Assembly: GCF_902499045.1 (NCBI RefSeq)
Contig: NZ_CABVPL010000020.1
Location: 41,658 to 105,657, forward strand
DNA length: 64,000 nt
Reading direction: 5' to 3'
Source: Burkholderia latens
GTDB lineage: Bacteria; Pseudomonadota; Gammaproteobacteria; Burkholderiales; Burkholderiaceae
Below, piece after piece: positions 34,885 through 44,146 of this stretch; within the stretch, counting starts at the first letter, position 1; the number at the start of each line of letters is the position of its first letter. Under the pieces are notes generated by a model. It did no database searches. It was given only the letters and a program-made list of their open reading frames with translations, and was not told the origin of the DNA. Both the position numbers and the translations under genes were made by a program.

Positions 34885-36072
34885 ATGTTCGATCATCTGC
34901 AACGCCCCGAATTCGTCGCGCTGCGCGCGGCCGTGCTGCGCTTCGTCGACGACGAGCTGCGTCCGATCGAGCGCGAGCTGGGGCTCGACTCGGAAGACGT
35001 GTGGCCGCGCGACGTGCTGCGCCGCGTGTGGAAACGTTCGGCCGCGCTCGGCTTCTATACCGCGAGCTTGCCCGTCGAGATCGGCGGCCAGGGGTTGTCG
35101 ATCGCCGAGGTGTGCGCGCTGAAGGCCGACCTGGCTGCGAGCGGCGCGGCGCTCGCGCCGCACGTACTCGGCGAACTCGGTGGGCCGCCGCGCATCGGCA
35201 ACATGCTGAAGTACGCGACGCCCGCGCAGCTCGACCGCTATTTCAAGCCGGTGATGCGCGGCGAGAAATCGACGTGCTTCGCGCTGACCGAACCGCACTC
35301 GGGCTCGGACGCGATGAGCATCCGCACGACGGCGATCGAGGACGGCGATGCGCTCGTCATCAACGGCACGAAGCACTACATCAGCGGCGCGCCGTTCGCG
35401 GATTTCGCGATCGTGATGTGCGTGACCGACGCGACCGCGACGCCGCCGCAGATCACGGCCGTGCTCGTCGATCTCGACCTGCCGGGCGTGCGCGTCGATC
35501 ACGAGTACGTGCCGATGTCCGGCCAGTACATCGATGCGGACATTTGTTTCAGCGACGTGCGCGTGCCGCGCGAGAACGTGTTCGGCGGCATCGGTAACGG
35601 ATTCAGGCTCGGCATGTCGCGCATCAGCGTGAACCGGCTGCTGCACTGCCCGACGATGCTCGGCCTCGCGATGTCCGCGTACCGGGCGGCGCTCGACTAT
35701 GCCCGCACGCGCCAGCAGTTCGGCGGCCCGATCGCGCGCTTCCAGGCGATCCAGCACATGCTGGCGGACATGGCCGCCGAACTATGGGCCTGCGAGAGCA
35801 TGATCGCGCACACCGCGGCGCTCGCGGATGCGGGTGCGGACCTGCGGATGATGGCGTCCGCCTGCAAGCTGTTCGTGTCGGAGCGCTGCTTCGAGGTCGC
35901 GGACAAGGCCGTGCAGATTCACGGCAACGCGGGCGTGACGCGCGGCCATCCGGTCGAGCAGACGTTCCGCAAGCTGCGCATGTTCCGGATCCTGACCGGT
36001 ACCAGCGAGATCCAGCGCAACACGATTGCGAAGGCGATTCTCGAACCGGCAGCGGCGGGTGGTCGCGCATGA
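34885..36072 (+). CDS. Acyl-CoA dehydrogenase-like flavoprotein
   Basis: A 395-residue acyl-CoA dehydrogenase. It has the FAD/substrate segment CFALTEPHSGSDAMSIRTTA, the central YARTRQQFGGPIARFQAIQHMLADMA and the C-terminal IHGNAGVTRGHPVEQTFRKLRM. The glutamate base of many members (YEGTxEIQR) is replaced here by threonine (ILTGTSEIQR), so the base must lie elsewhere, as in isovaleryl-CoA-type enzymes, or the reaction differs. It presumably introduces a 2,3 double bond into the acyl-CoA made by the ligase. Its stop overlaps the CoA transferase start by 4 bp. Confidence 0.9.
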   Translation: MFDHLQRPEFVALRAAVLRFVDDELRPIERELGLDSEDVWPRDVLRRVWKRSAALGFYTASLPVEIGGQGLSIAEVCALKADLAASGAALAPHVLGELGGPPRIGNMLKYATPAQLDRYFKPVMRGEKSTCFALTEPHSGSDAMSIRTTAIEDGDALVINGTKHYISGAPFADFAIVMCVTDATATPPQITAVLVDLDLPGVRVDHEYVPMSGQYIDADICFSDVRVPRENVFGGIGNGFRLGMSRISVNRLLHCPTMLGLAMSAYRAALDYARTRQQFGGPIARFQAIQHMLADMAAELWACESMIAHTAALADAGADLRMMASACKLFVSERCFEVADKAVQIHGNAGVTRGHPVEQTFRKLRMFRILTGTSEIQRNTIAKAILEPAAAGGRA

Positions 36073-37229
36073 CGGCGCAGGAAAGCGTGCGCGGCACGCA
36101 CGGTGCGTGGCCGACCGCTGACGGCCAGGGCGGCGCGCCCGCCTGGTCATGTCTGCGCGGCGTGCGCATCGTCGATGCCGGGCAATTGCTGCCGGGTCCG
36201 CATGCATGTGCACTGCTGCGCCAGCTCGGCGCTGACGTGATCAAGGTCGAGCCGCCCGGCGGCGACGCGCTGCGCCAGTTCGGCGCCGACACGTTCGCGC
36301 AGTTCAACCGCGGCAAGCGTTCGCTGGTGCTCGACCTGAAGACGCCGGATGGCCGCGCGCGCTTTCTCGATCTCGTGCGTGACGCCGATGCGGTGGTCGA
36401 AGGCAACCGGCCTGGCGTGATGGCGCGGCTCGGGCTCGATTACGCGACGCTGGCCCGCGCGAACCCGCGCATCGTGCTGTGCTCGATCACCGGCTATGGG
36501 CAGGACGGCCCGTATGCGAACCGGCCCGGCCACGATCTGAACTTCCTCGCCGATGCCGGCTACTGGGCGGTGCCCGCGCAACTGCACGACACCGTCGCGC
36601 GGCCGCGCGTGCGCCTCGCCGATCACGCGGCCGCGTTGCACGCCGCGCTCGCGCTGGTCGTCGCCGTGATGAGCGCACGGGCGAACGGATTCGGTCAGTA
36701 CCTCGATGTGTCGATCCACGACGCGATCTTCGCGTGGACCGCGCCGGCGGCATGGGCGCTGCGCACGGGGCGCGACACGCCCGGCGCCGCGCGCTGGGTG
36801 ATGCCCGACAACGACCTGTTCGAGACTGCCGACGGGCGGCACATCGTGCTCGCGACGGTCGAGGACAAGTTCTGGGCCGTGTTCGCCAATGCGCTCGGCG
36901 AGACCTGTCCGGCACTGCGCGAGCCGCGCTACGCGCAGCGCGCGGGCCGGCAGCAGCATCGGCATGCGCTCGGCGCGCAGTTGCGCGCGCTCTTCGCGAC
37001 GCGCGCGCAGGACGAGTGGATGCGCGTGCTCGGCGCGCTCGGGCTGCCGGTGTCGCGCGTGCCCGATGCCGGCGAGGTGTTCGACGATCCGCACGTGCGT
37101 GCCCGCGCCGTCGCGCGCGAGGTGAGCGCCGACCACACGCTTGCGGTGCGCTTCCCGGTGAAATTCTCGCTCGGATTGCCGGACGGCGACGACCGTGTAC
37201 CGGTGCCCGGCGAGCACGGCGGCGGATAG
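36069..37229 (+). CDS. CaiB/BaiF-type family III CoA transferase
   Basis: A 386-residue CoA transferase of the CaiB/Frc/BaiF family. GVRIVDAGQLLPGPHACALLRQLGADVIKVEPPGGD is the N-terminal signature, and the catalytic aspartate is expected in PGHDLNFLADAG. It would pass CoA from a donor thioester to the incoming acid, allowing activation without ATP. Presence of both an AMP-ligase and a CoA transferase suggests priming followed by CoA recycling, as in carnitine-type pathways. It is translationally coupled to the dehydrogenase gene. Confidence 0.9.
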   Translation: MTAQESVRGTHGAWPTADGQGGAPAWSCLRGVRIVDAGQLLPGPHACALLRQLGADVIKVEPPGGDALRQFGADTFAQFNRGKRSLVLDLKTPDGRARFLDLVRDADAVVEGNRPGVMARLGLDYATLARANPRIVLCSITGYGQDGPYANRPGHDLNFLADAGYWAVPAQLHDTVARPRVRLADHAAALHAALALVVAVMSARANGFGQYLDVSIHDAIFAWTAPAAWALRTGRDTPGAARWVMPDNDLFETADGRHIVLATVEDKFWAVFANALGETCPALREPRYAQRAGRQQHRHALGAQLRALFATRAQDEWMRVLGALGLPVSRVPDAGEVFDDPHVRARAVAREVSADHTLAVRFPVKFSLGLPDGDDRVPVPGEHGGG

Positions 37230-37273
37230 CGCGTCGCCGCCGACCGCCCACGATAACGAAACAGGAGACAGCC

Positions 37274-38572
37274 ATGACGAATGGTGCGCAGTACCGCCCC
37301 GGCCGGGCGTGGTCCATCGCGACGATGCTCGCGCTGATGATGCTGGTGAATTTTCTCGACAAGGTCGTGCTGGGCCTCGTGTCCGTGCCGATGATGCGCG
37401 ACCTGCATCTGAGCCCGACGCAGTTCGGCGTGATCGGCGGCAGCCTCAACTGGCTGTTCGCGGTCGCGGCGGTCGCGGGCGGCATCGCCGCGAACCGCTG
37501 GCCCGCGAAATGGCTGCTGTTCGCGATGGCGGCCGCGTGGGCGCTGCTGCAACTGCCGATGCTGCTGGCCGGCTCGATCTGGGTCGTCGTCGCGTGCCGC
37601 GTGCTGCTCGGCATCGGCGAAGGGCCGGCGTCGCCGGTCGCGACGCACGCAATCTACAAGTGGTTTCCCGATACGCGGCGCAACCTTCCCGTCGCGTTGC
37701 TGCACCAGGGCAGCGCGCTCGGCCTGCTGATCGCGGGGCTGACGATTCCGGTCGTCACGACGCATTGGGGCTGGCGTGCGAACTTCGCGGTGCTCGCGCT
37801 GCTCGGGGCGGCGTGGTGCGCCGCGTGGGCCGTGCTCGGCGAGGAGGGCGCGCTGGCGCGTGCGCCGCGCGCGGCGGGTGGCGACCGCGTGCCGTACGGG
37901 CTGCTGCTGACCGACCGAACGGTGCTCGGCAATTTCCTTGGTCATTTCGCGGCGAACTGGATTCTCGCGATGACGCTCACATGGATGCCGACCTACCTTC
38001 AACTCGGGCTCGGCTTCGGACCGCATGCGGCCGGCCGCATGTTCGCGCTGTTCGTCGCGGTCACGTCGCCGCTCAGCCTCGCGCTCGCGTGGCTGTCGCA
38101 AACCCTGCTCGCGCGCGGCATGCCGTCGCGGCACGGACGCGGCACCTTCATCGCGGTCACGCTGGCGGTCGCCGGCGCGATGCTGGCCATGCTCCCGGTG
38201 CCGGACGTCCCGCGCGCGGCGAAGCTCGTGCTGCTGACGCTTGGCAGCGGGCTGACGCTGACCATGTATTCGATCGGCCCCGCGATGCTCGCCGAAGTGA
38301 CGCCGGATGCGCAGCGCGGCGGCGTGCTCGCGCTCAGCAACGGCTTCGCGTCGCTCGCGGGCCTGGGCGCACCGGTCGTCACGGGGATGCTGATCGAGGG
38401 TGCCGGCGCGTCGGTCGCGCGCGGCTTCGAACAGGCGAGCCTCGTGTGCGGCGTCGTGCTGATCGCATGCGGCGCGCTTGGCGCCTGGTGCCTCGATCCG
38501 CAGCGCTCGCTGCGCCGTCTCGCGGGCGAACCGGCGCGCGTCGCGCCGCCGGTCGGCGCGTGCGGCCGCTAG
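37274..38572 (+). CDS. MFS transporter, probable uptake carrier for the operon substrate
   Basis: A 432-residue 12-span MFS carrier. Family features are LVNFLDKVVLGLVSVPMMRDLHLSPTQFGVIGGSLNWLFAVAAVAGG and LLGIGEGPASPVATHAIYKWFPDTRR, typical of anion:cation symporters. AGGAGA precedes ATG 37274. Encoded between the CoA transferase and the porin, it probably brings the carboxylic acid across the inner membrane. An export role cannot be excluded. Confidence 0.9.
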   Translation: MTNGAQYRPGRAWSIATMLALMMLVNFLDKVVLGLVSVPMMRDLHLSPTQFGVIGGSLNWLFAVAAVAGGIAANRWPAKWLLFAMAAAWALLQLPMLLAGSIWVVVACRVLLGIGEGPASPVATHAIYKWFPDTRRNLPVALLHQGSALGLLIAGLTIPVVTTHWGWRANFAVLALLGAAWCAAWAVLGEEGALARAPRAAGGDRVPYGLLLTDRTVLGNFLGHFAANWILAMTLTWMPTYLQLGLGFGPHAAGRMFALFVAVTSPLSLALAWLSQTLLARGMPSRHGRGTFIAVTLAVAGAMLAMLPVPDVPRAAKLVLLTLGSGLTLTMYSIGPAMLAEVTPDAQRGGVLALSNGFASLAGLGAPVVTGMLIEGAGASVARGFEQASLVCGVVLIACGALGAWCLDPQRSLRRLAGEPARVAPPVGACGR

Positions 38573-38687
38573 CACGGTGCACCGCATCGGATCCTTTTCG
38601 GCGCGTGGACCGCTTGCCGGGCGGCGGCGCCGCTCGACGGCAGGGTAGTACCACGATACGCCGCGCAACGACGCGGCAGGAGGAGAC

Positions 38688-39746
38688 ATGAAGAAGATGA
38701 TCGCGGCGACGCTGGTCGGCGCGCTGTGCGCAAGCGCGCACGCGCAGTCGAGCGTGACGCTGTTCGGCCGCATCGGCGGCGGCGTGCGGTGGGTCAACGG
38801 GCTGCCGGGCGGCAGCCAGGTCGGCTTCAACAACAACATCATCGCGGGCAACGAGTTCGGCATTCGCGGCCGGGAGGATCTCGGCGGCGGGCTGAGGGCG
38901 CTGTTCGTGCTCGACGGCGCGTTCAACAGCGGCACCGGTGCGCTGAAGATGCCCGGCACGCTGTTTTCGCAGGCCGCCTATGTCGGCCTCGCCGGCGATT
39001 TCGGCCGCTTGACGCTCGGCCGTCAGTTCAACGTCGCGGAGGATCTCGGCATCGCGCTCGATCCGCTTGGCGGGCGTGGTCAGTCGCTCGCGGTCGAGCC
39101 GGGCGTGCAATTCGACGGCAACTTCTTCACGCTCGACTCGCGTTTCAACAACACGATCAAGTATCTCGGGCAGGTGGGCGGCCTGCGCTTCGGCGCGAAC
39201 TATTCGCCGGGCGGCGTGGCAGGCAGCTCGCATGCGGGCACCAGCTATTCGGCGGCCGCGATGTACACGTATTCGGACCTGATGGGCGGCGTGTCGTACG
39301 CGAAGACGTACAGCCCGGACGGCTCGCAGTCGGCGCAGACGATCCAGGCAGGCGGCACGCTGCAGCTCGGCCGCGCGCGCTTCTACCTGAGCTATGCGTC
39401 GCTGAACGTGCGCGCGAACAAGGCCGGCGCGCCGTCGCGACGCGACGATATCCCGTCGTTCGGCGTCGTCGTGCAGCCGCTGCCGTCGGTGCAGTTGAGC
39501 GCGGCCGCGTTCTACGACCGCGCGCGCAATCTCGGCAACGTGTCGGGTGTGGACGGCCACAAGCTGACGACCTACGCGATCGCCGAGTATTTCCTGTCGA
39601 AGCGCACCGAGCTGTATGTCGAAGTCGACCGCAACGGAATGACCGGCGCGTACATGCGTGACCCGGCGACCATCGCGGCGCTGAACCTGCGACGCGGCGC
39701 GAGCGTGACGACCGGCGTGTCGATCGGGCTGATGACGCAGTTCTGA
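38688..39746 (+). CDS. Gram-negative porin (OmpC-like)
   Basis: A 352-residue outer-membrane porin of the betaproteobacterial type. The signal peptide MKKMIAATLVGALCASAHA is cleaved before QSSVTLFGRIGGGVRW, the usual first strand. Alternating aromatic beta strands follow, for example GRLTLGRQFNVAEDL, and the chain ends in phenylalanine (GLMTQF), the insertion signal. It lies 115 bp after the MFS gene and is probably the outer-membrane entry for the operon substrate. Confidence 0.93.
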   Translation: MKKMIAATLVGALCASAHAQSSVTLFGRIGGGVRWVNGLPGGSQVGFNNNIIAGNEFGIRGREDLGGGLRALFVLDGAFNSGTGALKMPGTLFSQAAYVGLAGDFGRLTLGRQFNVAEDLGIALDPLGGRGQSLAVEPGVQFDGNFFTLDSRFNNTIKYLGQVGGLRFGANYSPGGVAGSSHAGTSYSAAAMYTYSDLMGGVSYAKTYSPDGSQSAQTIQAGGTLQLGRARFYLSYASLNVRANKAGAPSRRDDIPSFGVVVQPLPSVQLSAAAFYDRARNLGNVSGVDGHKLTTYAIAEYFLSKRTELYVEVDRNGMTGAYMRDPATIAALNLRRGASVTTGVSIGLMTQF

Positions 39747-39784
39747 GCCATTTTATTCAACGATTTTCAGGAGCGTGATCGATC

Positions 39785-40186
39785 ATGCGTACATCATCCG
39801 GATGGGTTGCGGGGCTGCTGATGGCAGCGTGCTGGACCGTCACCGCGCAGGCGCAATCCGATGCCGCGAGTGCGGCGGTTCCATCGTCATCGATTCGGGC
39901 CATGCAGGAATCGGCGCAAGCGCAAGCACCGGCGTCGGTAGGCATGCCGCCCGGGCAGCGCAAGGCCGCCGACCGCAAGCTGAAGCGTCGCGTCAGCACC
40001 GCGCTCGCCCGCACGAAGAACCTGAACGCAACGCGCATCCTCGTGCGCGTGCGCGACGGCGGCGTGACGCTCGCCGGCTCGGTCACCGATACGGCTCAGG
40101 TGAATCTCGCCGCGGCAGTCGCGCGGCGCGTCGACGGCGTGACGTCGGTATCGAACGAGTTGCGCGTCGATGGCCAGCAACCATGA
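39785..40186 (+). CDS. Periplasmic BON-domain protein
   Basis: A 133-residue exported protein. The signal peptide MRTSSGWVAGLLMAACWTVTAQA is followed by a low-complexity Ala/Ser linker and a single BON domain from about residue 60 (RVSTALARTKNLNATRILVRVRDGGVTLAGSVTDTAQVNLAAAVARRVDGVTSVSNELRV). BON domains bind lipids or peptidoglycan and often serve in envelope stress. It lies 38 bp after the porin and may be the last gene of the catabolic operon or simply adjacent. Confidence 0.85.
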   Translation: MRTSSGWVAGLLMAACWTVTAQAQSDAASAAVPSSSIRAMQESAQAQAPASVGMPPGQRKAADRKLKRRVSTALARTKNLNATRILVRVRDGGVTLAGSVTDTAQVNLAAAVARRVDGVTSVSNELRVDGQQP

Positions 40187-40225
40187 TGTCCCGCGCTCAT
40201 CGCCCGATCCCTTTCCACGACGAGG

Positions 40226-40484
40226 CATGAGTCAATGCAATTTCATCGGCGCTTTACCGCGATCCGCAGGGGCTGCCAGGGGGCGGAACGTTCGCGCTCG
40301 CCGGCGGGCTCGCGCTGGCGGCCATGGTCGCCGCAGCAGCCGACGGCGCTCCGCCGACGAGCATGATGACTTCGCACCGCGCGCTTTCGACGCGCAGCGC
40401 GAGGCGACCCCGCCGCGTGCGGCGCTCGAGCGCGGCGATGCGCTGAGCGCGGTGGCCCGCACGGTCGCGGAGAAACTGCGGTAA
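40226..40484 (+). pseudogene. Possible frameshifted small membrane-protein gene
   Basis: One plus-strand frame reads ALYRDPQGLPGGGTFALAGG followed by a hydrophobic Ala-rich stretch. The adjacent frame then gives a protein-like tail ending LERGDALSAVARTVAEKLR at the TAA at 40482-40484. Joined, they would form a short protein with one TM segment and a charged tail. A frameshift near 40345-40360 would separate them. I do not recognise the family; chance is possible. Confidence 0.3.
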
Positions 40485-40507
40485 CGCAGCCGCGCACCGG
40501 ATGTCGA

Positions 40508-41560
40508 TTACCGCTCGATCTGCCGGTTCCAGCGCGTATCCCACTGCGCGCGGCGCGCGTTGATCGCGGTCCAGTCGACCACCGTCACCTTGCGCACCAG
40601 ATCGTCGACGCTGCCGAGGCTTTGCTGCATCGCCGCCGGCATCTTCGCGAGACGGTTGGTCGGGATCTGCTTGCCGGCCTCGGCCGCCTTCGTCTGCGCG
40701 GGCGCGGACAGCAGGAACTGCGCGAGCTTTTGCGCGAGTTGCGGATCCGGATTGTTCGCCACCACGCACAGGTCGACGAGCAGCAGCACCGGGCCTTCCT
40801 TCGGGTTCGCGTACGCGACCGGAATGCCCTTGTCCTGCAGGTCGCCGACGCCGGTCGGCGTCAGCGGGAACAGGCCGGCTTCGCCCGTCTGCACCATCTC
40901 GGAGATCTTCGCCGAGTTCGGAATGTATTCGACGACGTTCGGCCCGACCGTGCTCGCCCACTTGCTGAAGCCGGGCTCGACGTTCTGCTCGCTGCCGCCG
41001 AGCAGCCGGTTGATCGCAAGGAAGCCGTGCAGCCCGAACGTGCTGCTCGACGCGGACTGGAACACGACCTTGCCCTTGTATTTCGGATCGGCGAAATCCA
41101 TCCACGACGTCGGCGGCGCCCAGCCCTTGTCCGCGAACAGCTTCTTGTTGTACGCGATGCCGGTCATCCCGAGCTGCACGCCCGCGCCGACGTCGTCCTT
41201 CATCCGCGCGAACGGGTACAACTCCTTCAGCACCGGCGAATCGTCGAGCTTCTGGCACACGCCGAGGCTGACCGCGCGCGCCATCACGCCGTCGTCGAGG
41301 AACGCGACGTGGATTTGCGGCTTGTTGCGGTTCGCGAGCAGCTTCGCGAGCACGTCCGACGACGTGCCGGGCACCACGACCACCTTCACGTTGTTCGCCT
41401 TCTCGAAGTCGGGCAGCACCTGGCTCGTATAGGCCTTCTCCATCGGTCCGCCGTTCATGCCGATGTAGATCGTCTTCGTTTGTGCGAACGCGGGCGCGGG
41501 CGCGCTGACGCCCGCCACGCAGAGTGCGGCAGCCGCCGCGATCGTTCCGAGCAGTTTCAT
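40508..41560 (-). CDS. Polyamine/opine-type ABC substrate-binding protein
   Basis: A 350-residue periplasmic binding protein resembling spermidine/putrescine (PotD) and iron-type binding proteins. A signal peptide (LLGTIAAAAALCVAGVSAPAPAFAQ) precedes KTIYIGMNGGPMEKAYTSQVLPDFEKANN. GAGGAG supports ATG 41560. It is the last gene of a seven-gene operon and overlaps the oxidase gene by 4 bp. With the ATPase and two permeases upstream it completes an importer, probably for an amine or opine consumed by the operon's dehydrogenase. Confidence 0.9.
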   Translation of the reverse strand: MKLLGTIAAAAALCVAGVSAPAPAFAQTKTIYIGMNGGPMEKAYTSQVLPDFEKANNVKVVVVPGTSSDVLAKLLANRNKPQIHVAFLDDGVMARAVSLGVCQKLDDSPVLKELYPFARMKDDVGAGVQLGMTGIAYNKKLFADKGWAPPTSWMDFADPKYKGKVVFQSASSSTFGLHGFLAINRLLGGSEQNVEPGFSKWASTVGPNVVEYIPNSAKISEMVQTGEAGLFPLTPTGVGDLQDKGIPVAYANPKEGPVLLLVDLCVVANNPDPQLAQKLAQFLLSAPAQTKAAEAGKQIPTNRLAKMPAAMQQSLGSVDDLVRKVTVVDWTAINARRAQWDTRWNRQIER

Positions 41561-42708
41561 CGTTGGGTCTCCTCTAGACGGGAAGGGGCGGTCGGCGCGG
41601 CTTGGGGGAAGAAGCGGCCGATCGAGAATGCATCGAGTGGCGTGGCGGTGTCGCCGGTCGTGACGAGATCGGCGAGCACGTCGCCGACGCCCGGCGCGAG
41701 CAGGAAGCCGCCGCCGGAAAAACCGAACGCGTGCAGCAGGTTCGGCGTGGTGCGGCTCGCGCCGATGATCGGGTTGTGGTCCGGCGTGCAGCCTTCGACG
41801 CCGCTCCACGTGCGGATCAGCAATGCGTCGCGCAGCGCGGGCAACAGCGCGCACGCATCGCGCATCACCGCGCGCGTCGTGTCGACCGACGGCTGACCGA
41901 ATTCGCCGTCGCCGCGGCCGCGCCCGCCGCCGATCACGCAGTTGCCGCGCGCGACCTGCCGCGCGTATACGCCGCCGCCGTACACGCCGAGGTTGTGCGT
42001 GATGAACGGCGGCAGCGGTTCCGTCACCCACATGTTCGGGTAGATCGGCTCCATCGGCACGGCTTCGCCGAAGCGCTCGGCGATCGTGTTCGCCCACGCG
42101 CCGGCCGAGTTGATCAGCCAGGTCGCGGTGCAGGCACGGCCATCCGCATCGATATGAAACCGCGCGCCGTCGTGCCGGACGTCGTTGACGGGTGTGTGCT
42201 CGAACACGTCCGCACCGGCCGCGCGGGCCGCACGCGCGAACGCGGGCGACACGATGCGCGGATTCGCGTGTCCGTCGGTCGCGCACAGCGAGCCGCCGAG
42301 CGCTGCGCGGCCGAGCCACGGATAGCGGCGGCGGAACGCGTCGCCGCGCATCACTTGCAGCGGCAGGCCGTGCTCGCCGGCGAGCGCGGCGTAAGCGTCG
42401 AGCGCATCGAGATCGGCGTCGCTGCGCGCGAGCCGCAAGTGGCCGGACACAACGAACTCGCCGTCGATGCCGATCAGCTCGGGCAGGCGATCCCAGATGC
42501 GCCGCGCGCGCAGCGCGAGCGGCAGCTGTTCGACGGGGCGGCCCTGGCAGCGCACGCCGCCGTAGTTCACGCCGCTCGCCTGCGCGCCGCAATCGCGGCG
42601 CTCGAACAGCGCGACGCGCAGCCCGCGTCGCGTCAGTGCGAGCGCGGCCGACGCACCGACGAGCCCGCCGCCGACGATCGCGACATCGTAGTGACGGCGC
42701 TCACTCAT
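41557..42708 (-). CDS. DadA/GlpO-type FAD-dependent amine oxidoreductase (OoxB/HcnC-like)
   Basis: A 383-residue flavoprotein of the glycine/D-amino acid oxidase family. The Rossmann motif is YDVAIVGGGLVGASAALALTRRG, and the C-terminal segment GVEGCTPDHNPIIGASRTTPNLLHAFGFSGGGFLLAPGVGDVLADLV is diagnostic. With the following HcnB-like and 2Fe-2S subunits it forms a three-component dehydrogenase of the opine oxidase / D-hydroxyproline dehydrogenase / HCN synthase type. It should oxidise a secondary or primary amine at the FAD. It overlaps both neighbours. Confidence 0.9.
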   Translation of the reverse strand: MSERRHYDVAIVGGGLVGASAALALTRRGLRVALFERRDCGAQASGVNYGGVRCQGRPVEQLPLALRARRIWDRLPELIGIDGEFVVSGHLRLARSDADLDALDAYAALAGEHGLPLQVMRGDAFRRRYPWLGRAALGGSLCATDGHANPRIVSPAFARAARAAGADVFEHTPVNDVRHDGARFHIDADGRACTATWLINSAGAWANTIAERFGEAVPMEPIYPNMWVTEPLPPFITHNLGVYGGGVYARQVARGNCVIGGGRGRGDGEFGQPSVDTTRAVMRDACALLPALRDALLIRTWSGVEGCTPDHNPIIGASRTTPNLLHAFGFSGGGFLLAPGVGDVLADLVTTGDTATPLDAFSIGRFFPQAAPTAPSRLEETQR

Positions 42709-44146
42709 CGCGCGCCTCGTCGGGAATCGCCGCGACGTCGTCGCCCGCGAGCGCGGCCGAGATCGGAAACGGCTTCACAGGCGGTTGCGCGCGCAACCGT
42801 CCGACATCGGCGAGCGGGCGGCCGGTTTCGGCGGCCAGCACGAGCGCGGTGGCATCGCCGCACATGCGGCCCTGGCAGCGCCCCATGCCCGCGCGCGTGA
42901 GCGCCTTCAGCCGGTTCAGCTCGGTCGCTTCGCCGCCGCGGATGCAGCGCCGCAGCGTGCCCGCGTCGATGTCCTCGCAACGGCACACGATCGTGTCGTC
43001 CGGGCAGCGCGCGGCGAGCGCGGCCGGCGGCGCGAACGCCGCTTCGAGGCCCACGCGGAATGCGCGGAGCCGCGCGAGCGTGCGCTCGAGCGCGGCGGCA
43101 TCGGGCTTGCCGGCGCGAGACGGCGATAACGATGGCGGCGCGATGCCCGCATCGTCGAGCAGCGCGAGCGCCGCACGGCGCCCGGACGCCTCGGCCGCAT
43201 CCGCACCGGCGATGCCGGCGCCGTCGCCCGCGACGTAGATACCGCGCACCGACGTGCGGCCGGCCGCGTCGCGTTCCGGCAGCCATGCGCCGTTGAGCGG
43301 ATCGAAACGGAACCGGCATCCGGCGAGATCGGCGAGCTGCGTTTCCGAACGCAGCCCGAAGCCGAGGCCGAGCGCGTCGCAGTCGATCGTCCGCGGCGGT
43401 GCGTCAGGGCCTGCTGCACGCCATCCGATTGCGGCGACGTGCCGTTCGCCCAGCACTCGCTCGAGCGTGACGCCGGTTTGGATCGCGACGCCGTGCGCGC
43501 GCAGCCAGCCGATGTAGTACAGCCCCTTCGCGAAAGTCGACGGCATCCGCAGCAGCGCCGGCGCGGCGGCGGCCTGGCGGCGCAGCGGACTCGTATCGAG
43601 CACGGCCGCGACGTGCGCGCCCGCCTTTGCGTACTGATACGCGACGAGATACAACAGCGGCCCCGTGCCCGCGAACACGATGCGGCTGCCGATCGCGCAG
43701 CCTTGCGATTTCAGCGCGACCTGCGCGCCGCCGAGCGTATAGACGCCCGCGAGCGTCCATCCCGGCACCGGCAGCATCCGGTCGGTCGCGCCGCTCGCGA
43801 CGATCAGATGCGAGAACGGCACGGTCGTCTCGCGGCCGTCCTGCAGCGTGTCGATGCGGCCCGCGCCGCACGCCCACGCGAGCGTGTTCGGCCGGTAGTC
43901 GACGTGCGGCAGCAGCGCGGCCATCGTCCGGTGCACGGCATCGGCTTTCGCGGCCTCGAAGCCGTACAGCGCGCGCTTGCCGCGCGCGAACGCGGCGCCG
44001 GCCGGCGGCTGCCGATAGATCTGCCCGCCCCAGCGCGCGTTCTCGTCGATCACGACGGGGCGCAGCCCCGCGTCGACGAGCGCCTCGGCCGCGCGCACGC
44101 CGGCCGGCCCTGCGCCGACGATCACCGGTCGCAGTGCGTCGCTCAT
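42701..44146 (-). CDS. OoxA/HcnB-type FAD/NAD(P) dehydrogenase subunit
   Basis: A 481-residue flavoprotein subunit. It has an N-terminal PVIVGAGPAGVRAAEAL Rossmann motif, a second dinucleotide motif (GSRIVFAGTGPLLYLVAYQYAKAG) and a C-terminal cysteine cluster (TIVCRCEDID with GMGRCQGRMCG) that ligates an iron-sulphur cluster in OoxA/HcnB relatives. It passes electrons from the DadA-type subunit. The start at 44146 overlaps the 2Fe-2S subunit gene by 4 bp, and the stop overlaps the DadA-type gene by 8 bp, implying fixed stoichiometry. Confidence 0.9.
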   Translation of the reverse strand: MSDALRPVIVGAGPAGVRAAEALVDAGLRPVVIDENARWGGQIYRQPPAGAAFARGKRALYGFEAAKADAVHRTMAALLPHVDYRPNTLAWACGAGRIDTLQDGRETTVPFSHLIVASGATDRMLPVPGWTLAGVYTLGGAQVALKSQGCAIGSRIVFAGTGPLLYLVAYQYAKAGAHVAAVLDTSPLRRQAAAAPALLRMPSTFAKGLYYIGWLRAHGVAIQTGVTLERVLGERHVAAIGWRAAGPDAPPRTIDCDALGLGFGLRSETQLADLAGCRFRFDPLNGAWLPERDAAGRTSVRGIYVAGDGAGIAGADAAEASGRRAALALLDDAGIAPPSLSPSRAGKPDAAALERTLARLRAFRVGLEAAFAPPAALAARCPDDTIVCRCEDIDAGTLRRCIRGGEATELNRLKALTRAGMGRCQGRMCGDATALVLAAETGRPLADVGRLRAQPPVKPFPISAALAGDDVAAIPDEARDE

